64,000 nt of DNA, taken from positions 1,530,606 through 1,594,605 of the forward strand of contig CAJNDS010002523.1 of NCBI GenBank assembly GCA_905221605.1. The letters run 5' to 3'. The DNA is from Symbiodinium natans (lineage: Eukaryota > Sar > Dinophyceae > Suessiales > Symbiodiniaceae). Shown piece by piece: positions 34,518 to 46,289 of this stretch. The notes under the pieces are model-generated. The model saw only the letters and a list, made by a program, of their open reading frames with translations. It searched no databases and was not told the origin of the DNA. Numbering within the stretch: the stretch's first letter is position 1; each line of letters begins with the position of its first letter. A program made the position numbers and the translations under genes.

Positions 34518-35430
34518 CTTTAATTACAGATGACAACCTGACCCCAGGCCCAGACCCTTCTGTAATAGTGACTCCAATATTCCGGCCTTCAATGAGGAGT
34601 CAGAGACGACGGAGTCCTCGGATGAGGAGATGTCAGCAAGGGATGCTATGTCTAGCCTCAGCACTTTGAGCAGTCATGAGACACTGGTAACACCGGTTTT
34701 TGGGCTGCAGTCTCTTGAGCATTTTGTGGTTTGCTTTGTGCTCTGGCTTCTACTCCTTTTAGTAAAGCTGCCCAGGTTCGTGCAACGAAGAAGAACGGTC
34801 CTTGCCAGACTCCTGAGGGCAAGCAATCACCCCTGATGAGCCGATTGCAGAACCCTGAGAATTAATTTATTTGGATCGGATTGTGGGCAAACCGTTGTAT
34901 TCGGAATGCGTTTGTTGCCTTCAACCATTTGCCCCGTCAACCCTAGACTCTCGATCGACCCTAGACCCTTGGAAGCAAACCCTGTAAACCCTAAACCCTA
35001 CAAACCCTAAACCCTGGAAAACCTAAACCCTTCAAACCTTAAATTGTAAACCCTATAAACCCTATTAAACCCTACAACCCCTAAACCCTAAACCCCAGAA
35101 CAACCGCAGCCCAGGAGCATCATCAGCGATGTGAAGGCTGGCAATTTCGATAGCCAGAAGGAGCGTGTCGACAAGGTTGTTGAGAAGCTTCGGGCCGCAG
35201 GCCTCAAGGATGTCAAAGGCAATGAACATGTTCTTCCCGCGGCAGCTTCTTAGCTCATGATTTTGACGCAGGGTTTAGTGGTATTTCATGCTTATGGCTT
35301 CGATGCTTCCCCGCAAACATTGATCTACTCATGAGGTCTTGTCGAGTCTTCGGAGCATTGCTACGGATGATCCGAAACCTTTCCAGCCCAAGCTGCAGTG
35401 CCTAAGCCTTGATTCGTGGAGTGATGTGAA
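34518..35430. other. intronic stretch with CCCTAAA-like repeats
   Basis: Mostly non-coding. A short acidic block (ESETTESSDEEMSARDAMSS, about 34600-34683) may be an exon of gene A. From about 34940 to 35100 there are degenerate CCCTAAA and CCCTATAAA motifs, i.e. telomere-like sequence inside a spliced gene. Confidence 0.45.
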
Positions 35431-35439
35431 TTGGCTTGC

Positions 35440-35829
35440 TATGAGCTAGAAGATCCTGGCTCCAAAAAACACATTTTCCAAAAGCTTAGGTGGAAGAACG
35501 CCGACTACAACAGCGATGATGAGGCGGATGTTGACGCGGATATGAAGGGGACAAGCGGAAAGAAGAAACACCCCGCAAAGAAGCGCAAGAAAGGCAACAA
35601 GAAAACCGGCAAGAAAGATGCCACCCCCAAGAGATCTGCAGAAGCAGTGGAAACCTGCTATCAGCCTGGCAAGTTCAGGCAGGCCCGGATTGATTTCATC
35701 AGGAAGCTTGTCGAGAAAGAAGGCCTCTCGTGGAGGGAGGCGAGCCAGCGATGGTTGCCAAGCCCGCTCCGGGCGTCGCTCCTTGCAGGCTTGTCAAAGT
35801 CTGAGCTGAGCAAGAGGAGATTCAACTAG
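35440..35829 (+). CDS. gene A, last exon: Lys-rich region and C-terminal RW..R..LL.G.S domain
   Basis: The open block begins near YELEDPGSKKHIFQKLRW, continues through an acidic then Lys-rich segment (KKHPAKKRKKGNKKTGKKD) and ends in a compact domain, ARIDFIRKLVEKEGLSWREA, then QRWLPSPLRASLLAGLS, closed by KSELSKRRFN and TAG 35827-35829. The same C-terminal pattern (W-x2-S-x2-R-x2-L-x-G-x-S-x-SE-x3-RR) ends the gene at 56922-56998 to the right of the Helitron. That repetition supports both the reading frame and the stop. Function unknown; the domain may bind nucleic acid or a partner protein. Confidence 0.65.
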   Translation, partial: YELEDPGSKKHIFQKLRWKNADYNSDDEADVDADMKGTSGKKKHPAKKRKKGNKKTGKKDATPKRSAEAVETCYQPGKFRQARIDFIRKLVEKEGLSWREASQRWLPSPLRASLLAGLSKSELSKRRFN

Positions 35830-36461
35830 TTTGCAGTTTTTGCAGAGCCCAGATCGACAAAGCCTGAGCCCATTATGGTTCATCGGTTTTAACTATACTT
35901 TCTGGGCTTATATAGCCTCAATAGAATGTCCACGTGCAGGGCTGGGCTTTGCTTCTCAAATTCGCCGTAGCTTTTCGCAAGCTGGAGCTAGGTTCAGAAG
36001 GCCTTGGTTCCGAAGTAGGCCGTGGGGATTCCCATAAGCCAGGGCCTGTGCTTTGATCTTCGCTACATTAATTTGTTTAATTTGCGAATCGAGGATTGCT
36101 GGCTGCAAGGCATGCTTTAGCTGCCGAACATGTCGCTTGCAAATGAAAGGGTTCTGCAATTGCTTCTCCGCCTTTGTCGTTTTTGCAGGCTGCTAGTTTT
36201 TTTTGGAAGTCCTGATCGATGTGTTTGTGGTCTTTGGGAGTTTCTGGCACAAGCAAAAACAGCTTGTTCTTGTGTCTCACAATGGTGGTGGCTGAGCTGC
36301 TTGATTGTGGTGCCCCGATTCCTTTGATCTTGGTGTGCCTGTTGCTGGGCTTCAACCCCAAGTTGAATCACAAGCAGGACAGTAGGAAAAGTTTGGGGGC
36401 TCTTGTTTGTGTCAAAGTCTTAGTTTTCTTTACCCATCTCAGCCTTCGTGCGCTTTTGCAG

Positions 36462-38028
36462 GACTATGACTACCTGGAAATCTTTGCCGGATGCGGGGAG
36501 GTGAGTGCAAAATGCCAGCAGGACCAAGGGTCTAGCTTGTACTAGCCGAAACCATGACCAGTAAACATCTGGATTCAATGGTGGTGCGCCCATTGATGTT
36601 GCTGAGGACGGGCTTTTTGGGGGATCGATGGACATCGAGATGAACCCGTTCGTCTTCGATCTTACCACTGAAGTTGGTTTTTCTTTAGCCGTTCAATCGG
36701 TGCTACGCCTCCGAGCTGGATCCGTTCTCATCATGGCCTTGTGCTGTTCCAGCTTCTCTGTCATGCGCTTTGCTGAGTTTCTTTTCCATCCATGTGACTC
36801 AAGTTTCTGACTCAAACAAAATTCGTCGGCCAGCTCGTGTAAGGTCTCGAGGGGTGTCTGGTCGATCGGCTATGGACCCTTTGGGGAATATTGGCTTCTC
36901 CTTTGTCAGACGTGGCAATTTGCTCTTGACTCGCAGCATGATGCTACTTCTGATTGCCTGCCAAAGAGGTGCACGGTTCCTGTTAGAACAACCAGCCCAA
37001 TCTTGCTTGGATTTGCACCCTCGCTGGGGATGGTTTGTGGATCGCGTCCAAGAAGCTTGCCTTCCAAAAAGGTCACACTCGAAGATTGCACATTAAACCA
37101 TTCAAGCCCCCCAATCATTGCCAAAATGGTTTCATCCCAGGTCTGGCGGGGCTACTGGTATATGGGAAAGTATAAAGCTCCCACGCCTAAGCGCACGATT
37201 GGTTGGAGCAACGACAAGGAGTTCATTCAGCAGCTGATATCCAGGGGTGGCTTCCTCACACCTACGGAACGAAGCCGGCTGACGGCTGAGCTTGTTGGCA
37301 GGAAACGCAACGCGGCGGGTGTGCTTACCTTCACTGGTAAAGCCAAAGTCCTGCAGCAGAGCCAGCTACTTGGCCTTCCTCATAAATGTTTGCTAAGATC
37401 CCCCACAGGTAAGTGTATAGGTTTAAGGCTTGGGGTCCTTTCTTCCTAGCACTTTGGCTTTTGGATTGACTAATGACTATAATGGTTTACCTGTCTGGTT
37501 TTCAATTCGGGCCTCAATTAGTAGGGATTCATCATTATGTGGTTACCCTCTGATTTCAAATTGGGGTCTTGCATTGTCTTCGAGGCTTCGGGGCCTGTGC
37601 ATGTTTAGAGGTTTAGGACTCAAAGGGCTTCGGCTGTCAGTGGTGCAAACCTTTGCAGAAGCTTCGCAAATGTTTGTCCATGGTGTGTGGTTGAGCCTGC
37701 TTCTTTTGTAAGCTGAGGAGGTACACAGCCCAGTTCGGCTACTGCATTGTGGACATCTTCCGTCAACGCGATGGGGCGCCTAGTGCTTCCACTATACTGG
37801 GGTTGTTTGCACATGCTCTGGTGTGCAATCGAAGGAAGACATTTTGTTTCAGATTCAATTCCTGGCCCAATCTGGAAGCGCAATGTCAACATGGATCGCT
37901 CTGATTATGAACTCTTCTGTGATCACATCAACGAGATTCATGAGGACTTATGTGAAGATGTGCCTTTCTCTGATTTACATGACCTTTTGTCAGAGTACAG
38001 TGAACGTGTTCGAGGGTACTGTGTCTAG
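36462..38028 (+). CDS. gene B: cytosine-methyltransferase-like protein, spliced
   Basis: Exon blocks in order: 36462-about 36533 (acceptor TTTTGCAG; DYDYLEIFAGCGEVSAKC), about 36570-36765 (VGFSLAVQSVLRLRAGSVLI then MALCCSSFSVM), about 36830-37070 (RGVSGRSAMDPLGN, later ARFLLEQPAQSC), about 37118-37374 (YMGKYKAPTPKRTIGWSNDK), about 37704-37800 (LRRYTAQFGYCIVDIFRQRD) and about 37880-38028. The order resembles C5-cytosine methyltransferases: an F-x-G-x-G cofactor loop, a Cys motif where PCQ is expected (here CCSS) and LEQP where ENV is expected. The flanking paralogue at 57697-59983 has PCSS. The first Pro of the motif is lost here, and a stop after about 36533 is not resolved by an obvious intron, so this copy may be degenerate. 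The assignment is by motif order only. Confidence 0.5.
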
Positions 38029-40413
38029 ATCATTTGAGGCAAACCTTGGTTCTGTGATACGCTACCTCGCGGGCTGCAACCACATGGTCTTGACTGGACA
38101 TTGGGAAGCCCGGCTGAAAGGTTGATCTGGGCTGCATTTTGCTTTAGCCTGAGAGGGTTCCACTTCAGTGTTGTTAACACAATTGACAGGCATGCCTGCA
38201 AGGCAAGCGAAACTTCAAAGAAATGTATGCTTTAAGTTTCGCGGTTGGTGGGGGTGGGGGGGCTTTGGCTGTTTTGTGATGGGGGTTTCCGGTTCGTTTT
38301 GGGGAGCTTTGGCGGGGGGCTTTGGTGGAAGTGGGCGGGGGGCTTGGTGGAGGGAGGATGTTCTGTACGAGGGATCGCAGTGCTCAGCTGGGAGGTGGTT
38401 CTGGGTGACCTCAGGCAATCTTGTAGCTGAGGGGCTTCAAAAAACTAAAAGGAACAAAGGGGTCAGCCATAGCAGCTTTGAATTATGAACTGCGCAGTAC
38501 TACCTTCATGCTTCTGGTCAGATAAAATGGCCGTTCTCGTTTTTCTCGGGTGTTCTTGTCTTTGTTTAAATTGCCGTTCTCGAATTTCACGGTGTTTTCT
38601 CGTTCCGGCTGCTGTTTTTCTCGAAATTCTCGGCTTGTTTTGTTTCATTCTTTGTGTTCTTCATGCTCACTTACCCTCTGCCTGGTAAGCTTTTCCTGCT
38701 TCAGTACGCAAGATGCATTTGGATAACATTTGGCTTCAAGGTTTAGCTTTGCTGCTCATTTACGCTGCTGCACATGTCCCGGGCTTGCTTGGTCAGCTGG
38801 ATGCTGCATCTTGCAAAAACATCAGAGCCCTCATCAAAGCCCTCATGGCCTGATGCTGCCAAGATGAGTGCAGGTTTCGAGAACAACATCCCTGGGCCGA
38901 CCGAGGGGTCTAAGAACAACATCGAGCTGAAAGACGATAAGTGTGCCAAACCTGTTTGCACTGTGCCTGAAGGGCATTTGACAAAGCACAGGCTCCAGAT
39001 GTCTACTGCACCACGACCCTCGAAAAGACTCAAGCCGACCAGCAAGTTTGCTGCGAAACCGGAGAAGCCTATCGCTATGGAAACCCAGTAGACCGTAGAC
39101 CGAACCAGTCCTTGCATCCTGAGAGCTGCATTGCCGCGCAGAGCAAAAGGGCCGCAGTCGCAGTGTCCAATCCTGAGCTGTTTGCAGTAGCAGTCACTAC
39201 AGCAGCTCGCTGTTTCTGCTTTGTTTTGGTCTAGCAACCCTCAGCCGAGGAACCCATGATTCTTGAAATTCGCAAGAAGCCTGGCTGCCTATGTGAAGCT
39301 GGTTGCGCTTTGTGATCCACTTGGTGTTGAAACAAAAGTCCTGGGAAGCACAACCGAAACTCGGAAAACATTGTCTCTGCACGAGCCACCCATTAGACAG
39401 GGTTTCTCCTAGACCCAAAGCCCGAAACGGTGTTCTAGGGTTGTTGGACCTTTTACAGTTCTGTGCAGGATTTGAATTGACCTTGCCTCCAAATCTTTTC
39501 AAGCCTTCTGCAACCTGTCCTTGGGCAAAAAGGAATCTTTAGGGCAAACCCTTATAAACCTTAAGCGCTAAACCCTACAAACCCTATAAACCATGTAAAC
39601 CCTCTAAATCCCCTAAACCCTCTCAACCCTCTAAATTACCCGGTAAACCCAAAAGTCGCTATATAATCCCTATAAACCCTATAAACACTAAACCCTCATT
39701 GCCCTGGCAACCGAACAGCCGGTGTTTCCAATGCTTTGGGCTTGTTGTGTATTGAAGGCTTTGCAGGTGTTTGGATGAATGTTCTGCTGGGTTGACCCAG
39801 GTACATGATTGCCGAACCTGGAGGACCATCGTTCTACAAGGAACGCCTGAAAGGCTTGCCGGCCTTGGTGAAGGCAGTTGTTGCTGCCACCATTGATTCC
39901 TAGATAGCATTTCTTTGCAACACAAATGGCTCCTCATAACTGTTGGCCTTGCTCTTCCAATGCCTATGACCCAAAAGGTTCCTAGATTGAGGTTTTTGCT
40001 ATGTGGACTACTAGGGTTGGCTTTGTACCTGCTTAATTCAAGGCAGCCCAACTAGCGTGAAACCGCGTGCTTTGTAAGCTAGCCAGCGGGCAAAGCAAGG
40101 TAAACAGCGTGAACCCCGTGAACGGCATTTTTCTCGAAACCAGAGGTGTTTTGGAGAGGTTGGGCTGCCTAATTCGATTTTAGCTGCAGATATGCATTCG
40201 GTCCCTGGATCGGGCCATACACTTGGCTTCTGTAGGGGATTTGGCCGGTGAAATACGTGAAAATTGTCCAGCCTCTAGATGTTCAAGATCTGCTGTTGTG
40301 ATTTCTCAATGGAATAGGAGAAGCTTTGCGCAGCTAGTCTGTCGATTGCCTGGGCCTGGTTTGCAGAACATTAGGTTCAGAAAGCACCTGTTGCCCGGGC
40401 AAGTCTCGGAATC
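38029..40413. other. mostly intronic or intergenic DNA with one coding-like block
   Basis: A basic/acidic open block at about 38790-39091 (ending in TAG) reads FENNIPGPTEGSKNNIELKD and later RPSKRLKPTSKFAAKPEKP; it may be the last exon of gene B. The rest is G/T-rich non-coding sequence (38240-38400) and CCCTAAA/CCCTATAAA-like repeats at 39545-39690. No gene is recognised from 39700 to 40413. Confidence 0.4.
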
Positions 40414-42165
40414 ATGGCTCCCAGCCACAGCAAGCCGGCGCTTGGTGGTGCCTCGGAACTTGGGAGTGAGAGAAATCGCAGGATTGGTGATCTTCTGAAG
40501 AAGAACAATGCCATGAAGAAGAAAAAACCCAGCTCCGAAGCTAGCTCGTCTGCTACTTATGCTAGGACCGAAGAGCTTGTGGCGGGCTGTGGGGTTACGT
40601 TGGGGGACCTCATGGTGAACGAGGGTTTGAAATATGAGGAAGCAGTTCAAGTAATGCTTCGGTTTCGTGAAGAAGCAGGCGTCACCGAGCCAGCTCCAGG
40701 TAAGCTGCCGGCTGAGGCCTGCGATCCTCCCCCCCCAAGAAGCGTCCTGAAGAAGCAGAAGAGCCGGACCAGCCTGGAGGAAACGGATGCTGGAGAAGAG
40801 GCCAAGGAGCCCCCAAAAAAGGACCGCAAGCGCAAGTCGGAGCCAGGAAACAAAGCTGCCCCCAAGAAGAAAGGATCAAAGCCAAACAAAGACAAGGAGG
40901 AGGAGGAGGAGCCCTCTTCAGTGGCAGGCAGCAGCAACCCCACGACCACACGGAAGGCGCCCAAAGCGAAGCCTGCCCCAGCAAAGCCTGTGGCCGAGAA
41001 TGCCGAGCCCAACCCAAAGCCGAAGACCTCTCGTAAGAAGCGCAAAGCCCCACCCGCAGAAGAAGAGGAGCACGCCGATGAAGCATTGCCAGCACCAGCA
41101 ACACCGTCCAGCTCTGCCACAGGCAAGACAGGCAAGAAGGCCGAGAGCAATGCTGTCGAAGAGGCAGGCCAAAAGAAAAAACCAGGCAAGAGGAAAGCTG
41201 GAAAGAAGAAATCCAAGAAAGCCAAGACAACCAAGACTGAGAGCATGAGAAGGTCAAATGCCAAGGAGGATCTGGCCGAGGATGATGACAACATGGTGCC
41301 TGATGAGGCTGAGGAGGCAGGAGAAGACAAAGCCGACGGTTCCCTTTACTCGGAAGACTTCCGACCGAAATTTTACATCAGCGAGGATGAAGCTGATGAC
41401 CTTCAGGCGATGATTAATGAGATCGACGACCAGATGCCGGAGGCAAAGGAAGAGGAGAAGGAAAAGGAAGCAGAGACCTTCATGGAGCCCACAACAAGAC
41501 ACAGGTCCAAGCATGCCCCAGCCGAGGCCCCATCCAGAGCAAAGGCCCCGCGCGAGAGTTGGCCCCACGATCGCCAGCCGGAGTTTGGTCTTGGGTCTGG
41601 GTGGTGTCTAGGTCGGGGGATTGAGCAGGTTTGTTTCGCTTTGGAACCAGCATGTTCTACAAGAAATAAACCAAACCAAAGAACAACCCAGGCCCTCCAA
41701 ATTAGGCATCTCTCTCTCTCTTCAACTCTACCTGAGGTCTTGTGCTTCCTTGGAGGCAGGGCAGGAGCAAATGGGTCTCATGGCAGCAAGGGACCCAGCG
41801 GAAATGGACACGCTGGTGGAGGGCAGCCAGTCGGTGTCCGATTTGATCGAGTCGTTCCTTGGCTTCAAGGTTTGCCCCCTAGTCCCTTTAGATACAGGCT
41901 CCTGGGTTTGACCTTCTGAGTTGTGAGGCAACCGACCCTAAACCCAAACCCCCAAATCGCCAGGTTGAGTTTAAAGGGGCCTCGAGGGCCGACTTGTGAC
42001 TCAGGGTCGGGTTGGGGTCTGTGGTTGTGGTGATGTGCAATGGTTCTGGGTAACCCTAAACCACAAACCCTAATCCCTAACTGGAAACCCTGGCCCTAAA
42101 CCCTAAGCCCTAATTCCGAAACCCTTAACCCTAAGCCCTAACCCCTAATCCAACCCTAACGTGTC

Positions 42166-42216
<51 letters not shown>

Positions 42217-42262
42217 CTCCTCTTTCTCCTCTTGCTCTCTTTCCATCTTTCTCTTTGTCTAA

Positions 42263-42306
<44 letters not shown>

Positions 42307-42420
42307 CTGTCTCTTGTTCTTGGTCTGTGTGGGTGGTTGGGTGGGTGGGTGTGTGTGTGTGTGTGTGCGTGTGCGTCTGTCTGTCTGTCTGTGTCTCTGT
42401 GTGTGTGTGTGTGTGTGTGT

Positions 42421-42477
<57 letters not shown>

Positions 42478-45133
42478 GCTGCGCTTGTGGATGCATTGTG
42501 TTTCGGTAGCTGGCCCTGTGTGTTTCCAAAACCAGACAGAAACATATGTTAGGGAGTGATTTTGGGGTTTCTTTCTATGTCAACCCGCTTCATATGCAAG
42601 GCTTGGTGCTTCAGCCTCGCAAGTGGGGCCCGATGCCACCAATGCCCAGCTACTTGCGTTGGTGACCCCGATAGTGCAGCAGCTACAAGCCCGCATCAGC
42701 GCAGATGCTACCTCGACAATGCCTAAGGGAAGCCCTGGAACGACTGCACCAAGCCAGACCCCACAATCCAAGATGCCTGTGCTAGCCTCGGGCAAGGTGA
42801 CGGATGCGGAGCACTCTGCTGATGAGGATGCTGAGCTTGCCAGTGATCTCCTGCAAGAAGAGGAGGCTGCCAGTGAGGAAGTCTTGTCAACACAAAGCCT
42901 CGTGAGGGAGAAAGCTGCCGAATCGAAGATGAAGCCCGTTGCTACCCCTGCCCGCAATGTGGATCTTGAATCCCTGAAGAAGAAGGTTGCGGAAGTGAAG
43001 GGTTTGAGAATCGATCCTCCGAATGTGCCTGCTTTGCCTGCCCCAAGCCCCAAGAAAGAAGGCACAGCGAGCTCCAAGGCAGCCCCTACTTCCAGCATCA
43101 AAGCCCCTGTTCGCAAAGGTTTGTGGGGTGTCCCCGAGCCAGAGGCAACAGACCGACCAGCTGAGCCACCCGCAGCAGGCCCGGCACCCTCAGCAGGCCT
43201 GCCACCCACAGCAGCCTCGGCACCCGCAAGTGCAACAGCCCTGGCACCCGAAGCAGGCCCAGCAGCCCTGGCACCCGAAGCAGCCCCAGCCCCGGTGCCC
43301 GATGCAGATGTCCCTGTCCTGTTGGTGAACTCGAGAACGCACAAGAGGGAGTACATGAGATTGGAACCTTGGGTTTGCAGTTGGTAGACCGTGTTGTGCA
43401 AGCTATATAAGTACTTTAATTACAGAGGTTGTGCCCACAACTTAGAAGCGAATCGCGGATTCCGAAGAGGGCCTCGCAGCCTACCCCTCCATGCACAAGC
43501 TGGCCAATGGTACCACCAAAGCTTCTTGGTTCCAACTGACCCTTTGAAAGCTTGATTCAAATGACCGCAAGCATGCAATATGTGCACACTAGTGCGCTTG
43601 TCTATATTTCAGGAGCGTGCCGAACTTCTTCGCCGTTGGGTGTCAAGTGGCGAAAACCTCCAACAGTGCGAGCATTCCATCAACGTTTCCCGCAGCACGG
43701 GGGTGGCCGGGCGCAGGAAGGTGGCGCTCGTGGCTGTTAAAGATATGGGCAAACCTCCGTATTCGTTTTCGCAGCCACTTGATCTGACTCCTTCGAGGGT
43801 TTTTGTTTGCCCATGTACACGTGTGCGTCATGCATGCTTGTCCTCACGCAGCGCTGTGCAAATAAGGAGGAAAATAGAATACATTATTAGCACCCGACAA
43901 GGCGTGGAGGCCTGGAGCAAGCAAGTTACTTTTGTTGTTTTTCCGTTTACTAGCAGACACACCGAGGACAGGGATGCGCCGGGGATCGCCGAAGAGACTC
44001 GGTATTGGGTTACCATCGAGGAATCCCACACCGACTATGTCGACACGAGGCTCTTCTTTATGAAGCTTAATTGTGTTCTGCAGCAGGGAGGGTTCTCCGA
44101 CAGCATACCAAATTTAGATACAAGCACCACTTAGGCACACTGAGTCCCTGAGCATCAATTCCCGGCCTACGGCCAACGCTGTGGATGCCATCATGGGTGG
44201 GGGGCATGATCCTACAATGCTTGCACGGCCACGCGCTTCGACCCCGAGTGTTCTTAGTGGTGACGTTCTTCGCGCATATGACACTTACCAGAGTGAAGTG
44301 TCACAGGCTGCGGGAGTCAGTGCCTGGGATTCTCTACGTTGTACGGTCGACCCTAAACCCTAAACCCTAAATCTTAAACCCTTTTTTGAATCCAGACTCT
44401 GCTAAACTCTAAACCCTAAACCCTTAACTAACCCTGTAACCCTTATAAACCCAACCCGAGACGCAATCCCCAAACTTCCTTTAGATGCATCAGGTGCCGG
44501 TCCAGCTGCTGGACCAAGTGGGGCTCGCTCGGTTGCATCCAGGAAGTCGGGGGCGAAGTCATCCTCCAGCAAGAGAGCGCTGAACGAAGAGCAGTTCAGA
44601 ACAGACGAAGAGCGACACACCCGCTGGAGTCATTTAAGCTGAACTCACTTGTATGTTTGAGTGCCAGCAGGGTGTTGTTTTTTGTATGGTTCATGGCTGT
44701 AGTACTGTTCTCTTTGCAAGGTGCCGAAATCAAGAAGGAACTGGGTGCGCTGGCCGGCCTGCTGGTGGATGTTCCCGAGAACGACGACCTGAAGACCATC
44801 CTGGAGCAGCAGCAGTCCAAGCTCAAGAAGCTTGCGGGCAAGCTGCTGGTATCATATTTGTTCATGGTTATGTTCGTTCTTGTTCTCTGGGGCCTGCTTT
44901 TCTTTACTGCTCAATTCCAGGTTCAAGGGTGCTAGCACGGGTGCCAAGATGGATCCGCTGTGCAATGAGATTTGGGCACTGGATTCTTGGCTGGTGTCGC
45001 GTTAGTCAGGAACTTTGTGGCTTTGTGTAGGGTTATTGCACAATACTGGGTCACTTGATCTAAGGTGTCTGAGTTGAAGATCACGAAGGGCAAAGCCAAG
45101 GGCTTGATTTCGGAGCTCAAGAAGAAGGGCTGA
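40414..45133 (+). CDS. gene C: Lys/Glu/Pro-rich protein with helical C-terminal domains, spliced
   Basis: Starts at ATG 40414. The first exon block (to about 41590) opens with KNNAMKKKKPSSE and a short helical part (TLGDLMVNEGLKYEEAVQVM), then a long Lys-, Glu- and Pro-rich tract ending in an acidic region. Later blocks: about 41761-41870 (SQSVSDLIESFLGFK), 42611-about 43360 (ATNAQLLALVTPIVQQLQ, then Ala/Pro repeats), 43445-about 43540 (LAAYPSMHKLANGTTKASWF), about 43615-43750 (ERAELLRRWVSSGENLQQCE), about 43858-43925, about 43962-44060 (ETRYWVTIEESH), 44485-about 44620, 44721-44848 (LAGLLVDVPENDDLK) and 45065-45133 (VSELKITKGKAKGLISELKK, stop TGA). The last two join in phase through donor CTG|GTATCA and acceptor CTAAG. 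Introns contain CT/GT microsatellites and CCCTAAA repeats. Function unknown. Confidence 0.55.
41932..42610. repeat. intron of gene C with CCCTAAA-like and CT/GT microsatellites
   Basis: 41935-42160 carries degenerate CCCTAAA and CCCTAAT motifs. 42168-42475 is a compound microsatellite: (CT)n, (GT)n, (CTGT)n, (GT)n, (CT)n. Exon blocks of gene C lie on both sides. Confidence 0.75.
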
Positions 45134-46289
45134 AGTGTGGTCCAGTGATGTGTGCTGGGTTGCCTCAGCGACCGCACAGGGTGCTACGTAGTCTTATGTG
45201 GCTACAAATTGAAGGCCTACCCTTATATAAGTACGAAGGCTTTGTGTGGGGGCTGAGGCTGCACATGTTTGTCGACTGGCAGCTTTTGTTCAGCTGTGGG
45301 CTTTGTGCGGCTTGAAGTGTGGCATGGCCTACACGTACTACTTTAAAGTTCCGAATAGTGGAAGTGGGCATGAACCTGCTGTGATTTGCTTCGGGGTGAA
45401 GCGCTGGAGATGAAAATAATACATTGCATGCATTCGGCAGACTGCGTGTCCCCAAGCCTCGATCCGGACCCCTTCCCGTCGCAGATGGGCCTTCATCATC
45501 GCAAAGCATCTCCAGGCGGTTGGATCAAAAGATCCTGGGCTGTCGATAGGGGCCCCCAAATCCCAAACCCTGAACGGTTTAGGGTTTAGAGTTTAGAGTT
45601 TATAGTGCAGGGTTTAGAGTTATAGGGTTTAGCAGGGGCAATCCTCAACATCCTAAACCCAAACCCTAAACCCTAAACCCTACACTTAAAAACCCTAAAC
45701 CCTAAACCCTGAACCCTAAACCCTAAACCCCATGCAAGCCCTTACCCTTAACCCTTAACCCTAAAGCCTAAAACCTGCACCCTGGCCTTAACAACTCTGG
45801 AGCTTTCCAATGGGGTATGCTTATCATCATGATGATAGGTTGTGCTGAGGATTGCAGAGTCGGTTTGCGAGGGGCAACTGTACATCTCCACCGGCTGTGA
45901 ATTTGGTACCTTGGAGGCCAGTAACCTGTGTGAAGAATCTTCCTTTACAGGGCCTTTTTCTGGGCTTCGAAGTAGGCTTCGGAAGGTACTTGTGATGATG
46001 TCTGATAATTCTAGACGTTGAGGAGAAATCTATGGAAGCCACATCTTGTCCGGGTACCCTTCAAGAAGCTTGCGCGAAACAGAATTTCATCAGCGTGTTC
46101 AATCCCTGGGGTGTGGTCATCCTTTCCGTATCTCATGGACGAATGTACCGATGCTATTTGAGTCGGATGATGATGACGACACTATGCAGCTGGAATCATG
46201 GCCGTTGATTTTACCGAGTACGATTGAGTCTTGTCTATCGTTTAAGATTTTTTCGTGTAGCTGGGGCTGGGAACCTCTCGAAGGAATCT
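45134..46289. other. gap between genes C and D
   Basis: No confident exon. 45575-45790 contains TTTAGGG and CCCTAAA repeats in both orientations, turning at about 45625-45650. Short open blocks around 45390-45540 and 46045-46180 could be early exons of gene D but have no recognisable motif. Confidence 0.4.

Noticed and set aside
36501..36506. GTGAGT at 36501 as donor of a 39-bp mini-exon in gene B
   Set aside because: Reading through gives EVSAKCQQDQG, a natural continuation after the FAGCG loop, so the exon more likely extends further. The next junction remains unresolved.
42131..42559. Open frames of 80-130 residues over the CT/GT microsatellite
   Set aside because: Dinucleotide-repeat translations inside an intron of gene C.
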